A stretch of DNA of 64,000 bases from Methylobacterium sp. Leaf112 (lineage in GTDB: Bacteria > Pseudomonadota > Alphaproteobacteria > Rhizobiales > Beijerinckiaceae). Position numbers and translations under genes: made by a program. Shown in pieces: positions 52,179 through 60,793 of the stretch (within the stretch, counting starts at the first letter, position 1; each line of letters opens with the position of its first letter). The stretch covers positions 186,856-250,855 of the forward strand of contig NZ_LMNG01000023.1 of NCBI RefSeq assembly GCF_001423295.1, written 5' to 3'. The notes below the pieces were generated by a model, which worked only from the letters and a program-made list of their open reading frames with translations, had not been told where the DNA came from and did not search any database.

Positions 52179-52553
52179 ATGCGCCTTCAACTTCTTACCG
52201 CTGCCCTCCTGGTTCTGACGGGACCTGCGACGGCCGCCACCAAGAAGGTCCAGGTGCCGCATCGGTACGATGGCGCGTGGAGCATCGAGGTGGTCACCCT
52301 CGACGGGCCGTGCGACCGCGCCTACCGCTACGGCGTCCAGATCCGCCGGGGTGAGGCGACCTATGCGGGCGGCGAGTTCAGCATCAACGGCCGGGTCTCG
52401 GGCAACGGCTCCGTGCGTGCCGTGATCAGCCGGGGTTCGGACAAGGCCGACGTGGTGGGACGGCTCGGGCGCCAGGGCACGGGCGGCGGAACCTGGAACA
52501 CCACGGGTCTCATCGGCTGCAGCGGACGCTGGAACGCCGAGCGGCGCAGCTGA
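52179..52553 (+). CDS. Secreted hypothetical protein
   Basis: The 124-residue protein has a signal peptide (1-20, cut after ATAA or nearby). The mature part is beta-rich, with YDGAWSIEVVTLDGPCDRAYRYGVQI and a Gly-rich GRVSGNGSVRAVI. Two cysteines, in GPC and IGCSG, may form a disulfide. Similar small proteins are common in Methylobacterium and often lack known function. It stands alone between mcmB and another small secreted protein. Confidence 0.7.
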   Translation: MRLQLLTAALLVLTGPATAATKKVQVPHRYDGAWSIEVVTLDGPCDRAYRYGVQIRRGEATYAGGEFSINGRVSGNGSVRAVISRGSDKADVVGRLGRQGTGGGTWNTTGLIGCSGRWNAERRS

Positions 52554-52732
52554 CACAGCGTGGAACGGCGCATCCCACCCTGCGCCGTCGCGCGGACCGG
52601 TCCACCCCTGTGATGCGCCGGTGACACGACGGGCGCAAACCGCGCTGATCGGCATCCCGGCCCTGTTCCCGCCGAAATTCCCACGGAATACTCGTTCGGA
52701 TTCGAAGCAGGGTTCGATCGGGGCGTGGCGCG

Positions 52733-53203
52733 ATGAAGACTGGCTTGCTCGGGACGATTCGGCTGTTGGGCGCCATCGCGGTCCTGACGGGCTTCGGGTC
52801 CGAGGCCGGGGCCGCGCCCCGGAATCCGGCCCGACCGCACGCGGTGATGTCCCCCCTCGAAACCGCCGCGACGGCGTGCTTCGCCGAGACCATCCTGGCG
52901 AATCCCACCGCGATGAAGCATGCGCGGGCGGGGCGCTGGTACGAGGCCGCCGGGGTCATCGGCTTCCTGTGCCGGCCGGAGGTCGACGCCATGGTGCGGG
53001 CGCATGACGGACTCTACGGCCGCGGCAGCGGCGAGCGGTTCTTCCGCACCGCCTACACCCGCCACCTCGGCGAGCAGCTCGCCGGCCAACTCCAGCCGGT
53101 GCTGACGCGCCAGGATGTCGCCAGCGCCGAACCCGCCTTCGAGCGGGCGGAGGCCGCCCTGGATACGGCCGACATCCTCGCCGTGAGCCGGACGGCCGAA
53201 TAG
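52733..53203 (+). CDS. Secreted hypothetical protein
   Basis: The 156-residue protein has an N-terminal hydrophobic segment (about 5-27) with a likely signal-peptidase site after EAGAA. The mature domain is helical with two cysteines (TACFAE and FLCRPE) and conserved-looking aromatic stretches such as RWYEAAGVIGF and FFRTAYTRHLGEQL. No family was recognised. It lies 67 bp before the diguanylate cyclase. Confidence 0.68.
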   Translation: MKTGLLGTIRLLGAIAVLTGFGSEAGAAPRNPARPHAVMSPLETAATACFAETILANPTAMKHARAGRWYEAAGVIGFLCRPEVDAMVRAHDGLYGRGSGERFFRTAYTRHLGEQLAGQLQPVLTRQDVASAEPAFERAEAALDTADILAVSRTAE

Positions 53204-53270
53204 GACGCGGACCTGGGTTTTTCCTTCAGGTTCGTGCGATAGGGTACGGCATCGGTGCAGCGTTGCACGG

Positions 53271-54614
53271 ATGGAGCGACCCTTCATGTTCGTGGCACGG
53301 TGGTCCGAACCGGATTTTCCCTCGGAGCCGATCCCGGCGGGGCCGTGGGGCGTATCCTCCACGGCGGCGGACCCCCTCGTCGGTCTGCTCGACACCCTGC
53401 GGGGTGCGGTGGGTGTCGCGTGCGCGGAGGTCCGCCTCGCCGACGGGGTTCTGGTGCGCAGCGGGACCGGTCGGGCCGAGCCGCGATGGCTCGTGGACAT
53501 TCCCCTCGGACCCGACGGGGACCTTGGCACCCTGAGCCTGTTCGATCCCAGCCTGCCCGGTCTGTCCGAGGCCCAGGGCGCGTGCCTGTCGGGCTACGCC
53601 CTCGCGGTGGCGCTCACCCTCGCGCGGCGGCAGGACACGGCGGCCCTGGCGCGGGCGAAGTCCGAGTGCGCCCTTCTCACCGCCATCGTCCGCGACCAGG
53701 GCGCGGCCCTGGCCGAATCGCGAAACACCTTCGAGGGCGCGGCGCGGGGCGCCCGGATCGGCGTGTGGGAGTGCCGCCTGTCCGACGAGCGCCTGACCTG
53801 GACGGACGGCGTCTACGACCTTTTCGAGATACCGCGCGGCGACCGTCTCGACCGCGAAGCCACCCTGCGCTGCTACCCGCCGGGGTCCCTCGCGACGATG
53901 CAGACGCTGCGGAGCCGGGCCATCGCCGAGGGCGGCGGCTTCCACCTCGACACCGAGATCGTCACGGCGCGGGGCCGGCGGCGCTGGATGCGCCTCACCG
54001 CCACGGTGGAGTGCGTGGACGGCGTGCCCATGCGAATCTTCGGCATGAAGCAGGACATCACCGAGGAGAAGCGCGAGGCGGACCGCACCCGGCACCGCGC
54101 CGAGTTCGACGACCTGACCGGGCTTCCCAACCGCAGCGTGTTCCAGGCCGGCCTCGCCGCCCTCGACGGGCCCGGTGCCGACGCGGTTGCCTTCGCGGCC
54201 CTGCTGCTCATCGACCTCGACGGGTTCAAGGCCGTCAACGACACCTTCGGGCACGCGCGGGGCGACACCTGCCTGACGGAGGCGGCCGCGCGCCTGCACG
54301 ACGCCTGCCGGCCCGGCGACCTCGTGGCCCGGATCGGCGGCGACGAGTTCGCGGTCCTGCTCCACGGGCCCCTCGAAGCCGAGGGGTCCGAGGCCTGCGC
54401 CGACCGGATCATCGCCGCCCTTGGCACCCGGATTGAGGGCAACGGCCGCGTCGTCCACCTTGGGGCCTCCATCGGCATCGCCCGGACCGGCAGCTGCGGC
54501 GCGGCCGAACTGTTCGACCGCGCCGACGGGGCGCTCTACGCCGCCAAGGCCACGGGCCGGAACACCCACCGGAGTTTTTTTCCACGGATGTCGGAGTCGG
54601 CCCCCGCCGGCTGA
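53271..54614 (+). CDS. PAS-GGDEF diguanylate cyclase
   Basis: The 447-residue protein should make cyclic di-GMP. An N-terminal region (about 1-135) of GAF-like character leads to a coiled-coil (about 120-150), a PAS/PAC domain (about 155-275) and a GGDEF domain (about 285-440). The active site GGDEF is intact, and the inhibitory I-site RPGD lies just ahead of it in RPGDLVARIGGDEF, so product inhibition is likely. There is no EAL domain or membrane segment. An alternative ATG lies at 53286. Confidence 0.92.
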   Translation: MERPFMFVARWSEPDFPSEPIPAGPWGVSSTAADPLVGLLDTLRGAVGVACAEVRLADGVLVRSGTGRAEPRWLVDIPLGPDGDLGTLSLFDPSLPGLSEAQGACLSGYALAVALTLARRQDTAALARAKSECALLTAIVRDQGAALAESRNTFEGAARGARIGVWECRLSDERLTWTDGVYDLFEIPRGDRLDREATLRCYPPGSLATMQTLRSRAIAEGGGFHLDTEIVTARGRRRWMRLTATVECVDGVPMRIFGMKQDITEEKREADRTRHRAEFDDLTGLPNRSVFQAGLAALDGPGADAVAFAALLLIDLDGFKAVNDTFGHARGDTCLTEAAARLHDACRPGDLVARIGGDEFAVLLHGPLEAEGSEACADRIIAALGTRIEGNGRVVHLGASIGIARTGSCGAAELFDRADGALYAAKATGRNTHRSFFPRMSESAPAG

Positions 54615-55008
54615 CACCTCGGCGACGGGGCGGCCGTGGCGGTGCCATCGATCACGCGGATCGCCGGAAGGTGAGAGGCGGGGCCGGCTCCCCGGGGCAC
54701 GCCGTCGAAGCCCGTCGGTCTCGCACCGGAAGCCGTACATCAAGGAAGCCGCGTGGGACGTTCATCCCGGATCCGCCGACGGCCGGTCGGAACCCTCCCC
54801 CACCAACGCAAGCACCGCATCCACCAACGAGTTGTGGTGCGCCGTCGACCAGACCAGGGCGCTCGCTAGGCGCCCGTCCCGGCTCCTGGCGCGACGCTGG
54901 CTCTTGGCGCAGTGGCGGCTCATGGGCAGCCTGCTCGCCGCCTTCTCGGTCCGGCTGATGTCCGAGGCGTGACGGGACGTATCGGCCGAGCGACGACGCA
55001 CGGAAACC

Positions 55009-55046
55009 CGCGCCACCCGGCCCCGATGCCCGGGGCGGGTGGCGCG
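55009..55046. terminator. Large GC-rich palindrome (possible bidirectional terminator)
   Basis: CGCGCCACCCG (55009-55019) pairs with CGGGTGGCGCG (55036-55046), continuing inward through CCCC/GGGG after one bulge, about 15 bp in all. No U-tract follows on either strand. Confidence 0.5.
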
Positions 55047-55052
55047 GCGAAA

Positions 55053-55074
55053 TTCCCTCGGGCACCCCCGAGGG
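55053..55074 (-). terminator. Terminator of the 61-residue protein gene
   Basis: On the minus strand an 8-bp stem (CCCTCGGG with CCCGAGGG, 55055-55074) is followed by AATTTCG. It lies 16 bp after the stop of the small gene that ends at 55090. Confidence 0.55.
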
Positions 55075-55089
55075 GGTGGCGCCGGGCGG

Positions 55090-55275
55090 TCAGGCGTCGT
55101 CAGCGTCGAGGATGGTTTCGAGGTCGCCCGTCAGGGCTTCGAGCTGCTCGGGCGTGGCCACGATCTTGAACTTGGTGCCGTCCTCGGCCTCGACGGCGAT
55201 CTCGACATGGTCGTCGACCTTGGCGGCGATGGCCTGCTTGAGCGTGTAGACTGCGGCTTTCTCGGTGGCGGCCAT
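55090..55275 (-). CDS. Small acidic protein (61 residues)
   Basis: The protein starts MAATEKAAVYTLKQA and ends LETILDADDA. It is acidic, with the pattern VEIAVEAEDGTKFKIVATPEQLEAL suggesting a small beta-sheet plus helix fold. No family was recognised. A GGAG ribosome site lies 5 bases before the ATG, and a terminator follows, so it is likely a real monocistronic gene. It stands downstream of gspK, 96 bp away. Confidence 0.65.
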   Translation of the reverse strand: MAATEKAAVYTLKQAIAAKVDDHVEIAVEAEDGTKFKIVATPEQLEALTGDLETILDADDA

Positions 55276-55359
55276 GTGATCTCCAGCTGGCGGGTGCGCG
55301 TGCGTGATTGGGTTCGCGGCAGGCAACGCGGCGGAGGCCGCGAGGAGCCTGCGACAGAA

Positions 55360-55381
55360 CCTCCCGCGCCGTCACGGGAGG
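55360..55381 (-). terminator. Hairpin over the gspK stop codon
   Basis: CCTCCCG (55360-55366) pairs with CGGGAGG (55375-55381) around the gspK stop. It may mark the end of the pseudopilin transcript. No U-tract is seen. Confidence 0.4.
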
Positions 55382-56334
55382 GCCGGACCGGCCTCCGACC
55401 CGATGGCCTCGGGACCGAGGACCGCCACGATCGTCCGGCAGGCCGGGTGGTCGGGTCCGGATGCGGCCAGGGGCGGTGCCGCCTGTTGCCAGACGAGGAA
55501 GTCGGTGCCGGTCCGGCTGCCGCCCATGGCGTAGAGGGCGGAGCGCCCGGCCCGCGCCCGCCGGCCCGCCACCACCACCTGCATCCGGTAGTATTGGCGC
55601 GGCGAGGGCACCGGCCCGGAGGCCTGCGGGAGCGAGCGCAGCGCCGATGGCTTCACCGTCCCGATCAGGGCCGCGAGATCGAAGCGCCCGCCCTCGTTGT
55701 AGACCGTGAGGACGGGGGCCAGGGTCGCGGCGATCTCGGGCGTCATGGAGGGCAGGCGCTCGATCTCGTCGGGGCTGGCGAAGGGGGCGTTCTTCGGACC
55801 TCGCGCCAGGCCGCGGGCGCGGTACTGCGGCGCCTCCGCTCCGCCGTTCGGCTCGGGCACGTCGTCGGCATCGCGGTAGTCTACGATCTCGGCGGCGAGG
55901 GCGAGCACCGTGGCGTCGGGGATTCCGAGGAGGCGGAAGGCCTCCTCCATGGCCGGGCGCGGCGTGGTGTTCACGTCGATGAGCCGGCCCTGGTCCTGCA
56001 GCGACAGCCACGCCGTCCGCCCCGGCGCGAGCCGGCAGACCACGACGGTCCCGTCCTCGGGCAGCGCCAGCCCGGCGGCCCGGTAGGTCCGCTGCATGGC
56101 GAGATCGTAGGCGAGGAACCGGGCGATCCCGTCGGCCACGCCCTGCAGGCGAAGGCTCGCCGCCCGCGCCTGGGTCAACGCCGTGCCGGAGCGGGCCTGC
56201 AGGATCGCGGTGGTGAGGATCGCGCTGACTACCGCGAGGAGAACCAGCACCGAGACGAGCACGAAGCCCGCCCGTCCGCCTTCCGCCCCGGGGCCGGCTC
56301 GCCGGACCTCCGCCGCTTCGCGCCGCGCCGTCAC
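55372..56334 (-). CDS. gspK: Type II secretion minor pseudopilin GspK
   Basis: The 320-residue protein starts with GTG overlapping the gspJ stop in a GTGA. The prepilin site is at about 22-24 (AGFVLVSVLVLLAVVSAIL). The absence of Glu at position 5 after cleavage is normal for GspK. The SAM-like region follows with DVNTTPRPAMEEAFRLLG and AEIVDYRDADDVPEPNGGAE, and a second motif YNEGGRFDLAAL. GspK caps the pseudopilus tip with GspI and GspJ. Confidence 0.88.
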   Translation of the reverse strand: MTARREAAEVRRAGPGAEGGRAGFVLVSVLVLLAVVSAILTTAILQARSGTALTQARAASLRLQGVADGIARFLAYDLAMQRTYRAAGLALPEDGTVVVCRLAPGRTAWLSLQDQGRLIDVNTTPRPAMEEAFRLLGIPDATVLALAAEIVDYRDADDVPEPNGGAEAPQYRARGLARGPKNAPFASPDEIERLPSMTPEIAATLAPVLTVYNEGGRFDLAALIGTVKPSALRSLPQASGPVPSPRQYYRMQVVVAGRRARAGRSALYAMGGSRTGTDFLVWQQAAPPLAASGPDHPACRTIVAVLGPEAIGSEAGPALP

Positions 56335-56987
56335 GGCCGGTCCCCGAACGCGACGAGGAGGGGCGGCCACCGGCGCCGGTCCCCCGGCGGGAACGCCACC
56401 GAGATCTCCATGAGGGTGGGCTGGCGCTCGTTCGGCCGCCAGGTCGCGTGCCAGGACGGGCGGGTTCCCTCGGCCTGGGCGCCGAAGTAGCGGATCTCGA
56501 AGCCGGCGACGCGCTCCAGCAGAACCTCCGTGCGGGCGCCGGCGCCGGGCGCGGCCTCCGACGGCGCGCGGGTTTCCACGAGATCGACGGTGCCGTCCGC
56601 GCGCGGACGCCCGCTCAGGGACACGGCGATCTCCTCGGTCCGCTCCAGGGACGCGTCGGCGCCGATCACCGCGGTGAGCCCGTCGGGGCCGCCGCGCAGG
56701 GGGGGGCGACGGCCGTCGACGCGGCGCCGGGCGAGGCCCCCGAACGTCCGGCGCAGGTGATCGCGGACGGATTGCACGTCCTCGGCCCGGGCGGCCGTCG
56801 CGGCGGCGACGGAGGCCGAGCCGGCGATCCGCATGGTGTTGATCAGCAGAACGCCGATCAGCGACGCGAGGGCGAGGCAGACGATCATCTCGACCAGGGT
56901 GAAGCCGGCCCGGCGCGCATCGACACATGCATCGACCCATGCATCGGCGCTCTCGTCGGCGCGGGCGTCCGCGTCCATGTCAGCCAT
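56331..56987 (-). CDS. gspJ: Type II secretion minor pseudopilin GspJ-like
   Basis: The 218-residue protein has an unusually long, acidic N-terminal leader (MADMDADARADESADAW) before the prepilin motif AGFTLVEMIVCLALASLIG (about 31-49). Beyond the helix is a beta-rich domain ending in LMEISVAFPPGDRRRW. The ATG at 56987 is followed by another at 56978. It overlaps gspI by eight bases at the start and gspK by four at the end. Assignment to J rests on order and size. Confidence 0.82.
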   Translation of the reverse strand: MADMDADARADESADAWVDACVDARRAGFTLVEMIVCLALASLIGVLLINTMRIAGSASVAAATAARAEDVQSVRDHLRRTFGGLARRRVDGRRPPLRGGPDGLTAVIGADASLERTEEIAVSLSGRPRADGTVDLVETRAPSEAAPGAGARTEVLLERVAGFEIRYFGAQAEGTRPSWHATWRPNERQPTLMEISVAFPPGDRRRWPPLLVAFGDRP

Positions 56988-57393
56988 CGGGATCCCCCGT
57001 GACCACCGTCGCGAAGACCGGCTCGCCGTCGGGGCCGCCCCGGGTGACCCGGATGCGCCAGAGCGGCGGCGCGCGCACGAGGCCGAGGGCCGGGCGGGCA
57101 TCGCTCACCGCGAGGGTCCAGGGTGCACCGTTGGAGAAGGCCCCCTGCGTCAGGCCGGGCGCGAGGCGCCCCTGCGACAGCCGCCGCAGGACGACGCCCT
57201 CGGCCTCGTCCACGGCGACCCGCACCGCATCGACGCGGCGGAGTCCCGCGACCAGCCCGGCCCCGGTCTCGAGGGCGACGAGGGTGGCGAGGGCCGTGAC
57301 CGCGAAGGCGACGAGTACCTCCACGATGGTGAAGCCGGCCGCGTCCGCGTCGGCCTCGGGGCGATCGCCCGGCCGAGGCGTCCCGGTCGTCAT
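56980..57393 (-). CDS. gspI: Type II secretion minor pseudopilin GspI-like
   Basis: The 137-residue protein has the prepilin motif AGFTIVEVLVAFAVTALAT (about 19-37) with Glu5, then a short globular domain containing WRIRVTRGGPDG. Size and position between H and J fit GspI. The start ATG overlaps the gspH stop in an ATGA. Confidence 0.82.
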   Translation of the reverse strand: MTTGTPRPGDRPEADADAAGFTIVEVLVAFAVTALATLVALETGAGLVAGLRRVDAVRVAVDEAEGVVLRRLSQGRLAPGLTQGAFSNGAPWTLAVSDARPALGLVRAPPLWRIRVTRGGPDGEPVFATVVTGDPDG

Positions 57394-57830
57394 CGGACCT
57401 CGTCGCGGCGCACGCGGCCGGTCAGGGCGCTGACCGTGACGACGAGGCGGGCGGCCCCGGTGTCGAGGACGATGCGGCCGCCCGTCGAGCTGCCGTCGGG
57501 CAGGAAGCGGATCTCGCCCGGCACCGCACGGTCCGGCCCGTCGGCCTCCACGCTCACCCGCAGGGCGGCGGCGCCGATGGGCGCCATGCCGGCCCGGGAG
57601 CTGAGGAAGCGGCCGGTCGGCGGTTCGAAGACCAGGCGCCCGCTGCGGCCGGAGCGCAGGGCATCGGCCCGCAGCCGGCCGATCTCGGCCGCGATGGCGT
57701 CGGCGACGTGGAGGGCGCGCCGGTCGGCGCCGCCGCCCATGGAGCGGGCGGCCATGGTCACGGCGATGCCCATGATCGCGAGGATCACCAGCATCTCCAC
57801 GAGGGTGAAGCCGTCCGTGCCCCGCGCCAT
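57390..57830 (-). CDS. gspH: Type II secretion minor pseudopilin GspH-like
   Basis: The 146-residue protein has the prepilin motif DGFTLVEMLVILAIMGIAV (about 6-24) close to its start and a beta-rich C-terminal domain with GEIRFLPDGSSTGGRI, the GspH tail pattern. The ATG at 57830 has GGGGAGGGGC before it. It is the first of four overlapping pseudopilin genes. No gspG, gspE, gspF or gspD is in the window. Confidence 0.82.
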   Translation of the reverse strand: MARGTDGFTLVEMLVILAIMGIAVTMAARSMGGGADRRALHVADAIAAEIGRLRADALRSGRSGRLVFEPPTGRFLSSRAGMAPIGAAALRVSVEADGPDRAVPGEIRFLPDGSSTGGRIVLDTGAARLVVTVSALTGRVRRDEVR

Positions 57831-57935
57831 GCCCCTCCCCTCGGTTTCCGCCCCGGTTCTCGCCCGTCGCGAACACGCGAACACGCGGACAGGGACGCCG
57901 TCCGGTGGACTGCGTCCCTGTCGATGATGATCCGA

Positions 57936-57974
57936 CCCCGCCCGCCGGACCATCGTCGGGTCCGGCGGGCGGGG
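57936..57974 (-). terminator. Strong hairpin between the copper oxidase gene and gspH
   Basis: A 16-bp perfect stem (57936-57951 with 57959-57974, 7-base loop) lies 19 bp after the oxidase stop and 106 bp before the gspH start. No U-tract follows. It may terminate most oxidase transcripts or protect the 3' end while some transcription enters the pseudopilin genes. Confidence 0.6.
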
Positions 57975-57992
57975 CAAGGCGGGCGCGGCCCG

Positions 57993-60758
57993 TTACTGGG
58001 TCACGGCCGTCGTGGCGAAGGTCTGGTTGCCCGCTCCGGTGCAGGCCCACAGGCCCGTGGTGGCGCCGACCTGCGTCGTCGCGCCGAGGACATCGAGGCA
58101 AAGATTCGCCGCGACCGACAGGTAGGCGCTCCCGTTCCCCTGTGCCCGCGTCGCCCAGGTCTGGTTCGCACCGCCGTGGCAACCCCACTGGTAGACCCGG
58201 CTGCCGTTGGCGAGGGGTGTCGCGAGGCTCGCATCGAGACACTTGCCGGTGGCGGCGTTGACGAGGGCCGACCCGCCGTTGACGGCTCTCGGCCTCCAGC
58301 TCTGCTCGGCCTTGCCGGAGCAGGGCTGCTGCGAGACGACGGCGCCGTCGCTCACATCCCCGGCCGGCACCGCGAGGCACAGGCCGGAATTGGCGACCCT
58401 CAGGGCACCGCCGCTGGTCTGGGTCCCGGTGGTCGGCGTGCCGCCGCCGGTCGTGCCACCGCCCGTCGTGCCGCCCGTCGCGGTCGTGGGACTGGTGAAG
58501 GTCTGGTTGCCGCCGCCGTTGCACGCCCACACCACCGTTCCGGCACCGGCCTGCGTGGTGGCGCCGAAGACGTCGAGGCAGAGGTTGGCCGCCACCGAGA
58601 CGTAGGCGTTGCCGCCGCCCTGGGCGCGCGGGGTCCACGCCTGGTTCGTGCCGCCGTGGCAACCCCACTGGTGGACCCGGCTGCCGTTGACGAGGGGTGT
58701 CGACAGGCTCGCATCGAGGCACTTGCCGGTGGCGGCGTTGACGAATGCGGACCCGCCGTTGACGGCCTGGATCTTCCAGGTCTGCTCGGCCTTGCCGGAG
58801 CAGGGCTGCTGGGTGATGGGCGCGCCGTCACTGGCGTCACCGGCCGGGATGGCGAGACACAGGCCGGAATTCGCCGCCTTGAGCGGGCCGCCCCCACCGG
58901 TGCCGAGGCCCCCGGTTCCCCCGCCGGTGTCGGTACCAGGATTGGCACCGGTGCCGCCGGTGCCGGTGCCAGTCCCCGTGCCGCCCCCGCCGGCCGTGGT
59001 GCCGCCGCCGGCCGTGCCGGTTCCCCCGGCGGTCGCCGGGGTGCCGACGATGGGTGCCGCGGATTGCGGCGGTGCGGCGACGGCGCCGAGGGCGACGATC
59101 ACGCCCGGCGAGGGCACGCCCTTCTCGTCGATGGCGACGAGCTGATAGTAGCCCGGCGGTGCGATCGCCGTGTTGGGGGGTGTCTGCAGGGTGACGGTCC
59201 CGTTGGTCTGGGTGAAGCTCGCCGGGTAGCGGCGCTGCGTGGTGTTGAAGCTGTGCGTGACCTGACTCAGGCCGATCAGCACCACCTGCGCGACCCCGTT
59301 CGGCGAGGCGAGTTCGAACTGCATCGCCTGGCCGTGCTGCAGGCGGTTGGTGCTCAGGCTGATGATCTGCGGCCGCGGCGCGAGGGCCGCCCGGCCGGCG
59401 ACCGTGGTGAACAGGTAGGGCGGATAGAAGAACTCCGCGTTCTGGTTGTCGACGGGGCCCGGAGCGCCGCCGCCGGCGATGAGCAGGGCGCCGTTCTGCA
59501 TCAGGATCGCGGTGGAGTGGTATCCGCGATAGACCGCTCCGGACGCGCCCACCGACCAGCGGCCGGTCTTCGGGTCCCAGAACTCGGAGGCCAGTACCAC
59601 GTCGCCGCCGCCGCGGTCGTTCCACTTGCTGCCGCCCGTCACGGCCACGATCCCGTTGGGCAGGATCGTCGCGTTGGCCCAGGCGCGCCCGGTGCTCATG
59701 GGCGCGGCGTCGGTGGCCACGGGAGCCGCCCCGTTGATGTCGATGAGGGAGGCGCGGCTGCTCGCGAGGAAGCCGTTGCCGTTGTCGTAGCTGTTGCCGC
59801 CGACCTGGAGGATCTTGCCGGGCTCGTACATCACCGCCGTCGAGGAGGGGCCGACGTTCGGCGCATCCGCCGCCGTGCCGGCGTTCCGCTGCGCTTCGCG
59901 GAACGGCATGGTGGTGACGGCCCCGTTCCCCGCCGGATCGAGGGTCCACATCCGCTCGGAAGAGATGCCGAAGATCCGCCCGTTGGGGGCGACCCAGGCA
60001 CGCGGATACCAGAAGCGGCCGAAATCGGGGCCGAACGCCTCGCGGCTCGTGGCGCCGAACAGGCTGCGCCAGGCCCCTCCATCGTAGACCTCCGGGGTCA
60101 TGCCGGTCATCCAGCCGCGGTCGATGCTCCCCTGCGGATCGGCGTAACCGCCGAGATACGGGTACGAACCGCCCATGATGATCTGCTGCCCGTTCGGCAG
60201 GGTCAGCATGGTGGAATAGTAGCGATCGTTGGCGAGCCGCGCCCCGGCGGCCGTCACGGTGTTGGCCGTGATGTTGAGGATGGCGCTGCCCTTGTCGTTG
60301 CCGGCCTCGAAGATGCCGCCCGAGATCAGGAGCGAGCCGTCGGCCTGGAAGGCATCAGTGGCGCAGAAGCTGTTGACGCCGCCCGGCCCCCGCAGGGTGA
60401 GGTGGCTCTCCCGCGCGAGGCCGCGGTAGGGGTCCCAGATGTCGAAGGTCCGGCCGTCCTGCACGCCGGGATTGCCGCCGGCGGTGCCGAAAGAGACGAC
60501 CTTGCCGCTCGGCAGCAGGCCGAGGTGGATCGCGTTCATCGGCCAGTCGCGCACGCCCGACCACATCCCGGCGGTCGGTGCGTTGTCGGGGATCGCCAGG
60601 CCGGCGAGGAGCGGGTCCGCCACCGGGTTGACGACGACGCCGAAGCGGGCCGCCTGCGCCGGTTGCAGCACGAAGCTCGCCAGGATGGTGGCGGAAAGGA
60701 GCGAGGTCCTGCGGGCGCAGGCCCGGTCTCGAACCGCGTCCAGGGTCGGTGTCGTCAC
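57993..60758 (-). CDS. Secreted copper-radical oxidase (galactose/glyoxal oxidase type) with two ricin-B lectin domains
   Basis: The 921-residue protein starts at GTG, 5 bases after a GGAG site, and has a signal peptide cut after AQA (about 36). A kelch-like beta-propeller (about 60-450) is followed by the DUF1929 galactose-oxidase C-terminal domain (about 460-555). All copper-centre residues can be matched: Cys132 (SFCATDAF) and Tyr181 (RYYSTML) for the thioether cofactor, Tyr413-His414 (RGYHSTAIL) and His502 (VTHSFN). A Gly/Thr/Ala linker (about 570-624) leads to two ricin-B-type beta-trefoil lectin domains (625-755 and 785-915), nearly identical to each other. The enzyme should oxidise primary alcohols or aldehydes to yield H2O2, held on glycans by the lectins. 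The substrate is unknown. The SCO-like gene lies 115 bp upstream. Confidence 0.93.
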   Translation of the reverse strand: MTTPTLDAVRDRACARRTSLLSATILASFVLQPAQAARFGVVVNPVADPLLAGLAIPDNAPTAGMWSGVRDWPMNAIHLGLLPSGKVVSFGTAGGNPGVQDGRTFDIWDPYRGLARESHLTLRGPGGVNSFCATDAFQADGSLLISGGIFEAGNDKGSAILNITANTVTAAGARLANDRYYSTMLTLPNGQQIIMGGSYPYLGGYADPQGSIDRGWMTGMTPEVYDGGAWRSLFGATSREAFGPDFGRFWYPRAWVAPNGRIFGISSERMWTLDPAGNGAVTTMPFREAQRNAGTAADAPNVGPSSTAVMYEPGKILQVGGNSYDNGNGFLASSRASLIDINGAAPVATDAAPMSTGRAWANATILPNGIVAVTGGSKWNDRGGGDVVLASEFWDPKTGRWSVGASGAVYRGYHSTAILMQNGALLIAGGGAPGPVDNQNAEFFYPPYLFTTVAGRAALAPRPQIISLSTNRLQHGQAMQFELASPNGVAQVVLIGLSQVTHSFNTTQRRYPASFTQTNGTVTLQTPPNTAIAPPGYYQLVAIDEKGVPSPGVIVALGAVAAPPQSAAPIVGTPATAGGTGTAGGGTTAGGGGTGTGTGTGGTGANPGTDTGGGTGGLGTGGGGPLKAANSGLCLAIPAGDASDGAPITQQPCSGKAEQTWKIQAVNGGSAFVNAATGKCLDASLSTPLVNGSRVHQWGCHGGTNQAWTPRAQGGGNAYVSVAANLCLDVFGATTQAGAGTVVWACNGGGNQTFTSPTTATGGTTGGGTTGGGTPTTGTQTSGGALRVANSGLCLAVPAGDVSDGAVVSQQPCSGKAEQSWRPRAVNGGSALVNAATGKCLDASLATPLANGSRVYQWGCHGGANQTWATRAQGNGSAYLSVAANLCLDVLGATTQVGATTGLWACTGAGNQTFATTAVTQ
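58014..58886 (-). repeat. Duplicated lectin-domain coding segment
   Basis: The segments 58494-58886 and 58014-58406 encode lectin domains 1 and 2 and are strongly alike in DNA and protein, for example TGKCLDASL, NGSRV and QWGCHGG in both. They are joined by a Gly/Thr-rich linker. This indicates a recent tandem duplication inside the gene. Confidence 0.85.
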
Positions 60759-60793
60759 GAAGATCTCCTCGGCAGGTTGGATGACGATGGGCG

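Larger units (their letters stand above)
54615..55089. other. 475-bp stretch without a confident gene
   Basis: Several short frames are open, but none is convincing. The plus frame ending at 54972 has a plausible helical, positively charged tail (WCAVDQTRALARRPS, then LLAQWRLMGSLLAAF) but no good start. A strong palindrome and a terminator fill the right end. It may be a decayed gene or a small unannotated peptide. Confidence 0.5.
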
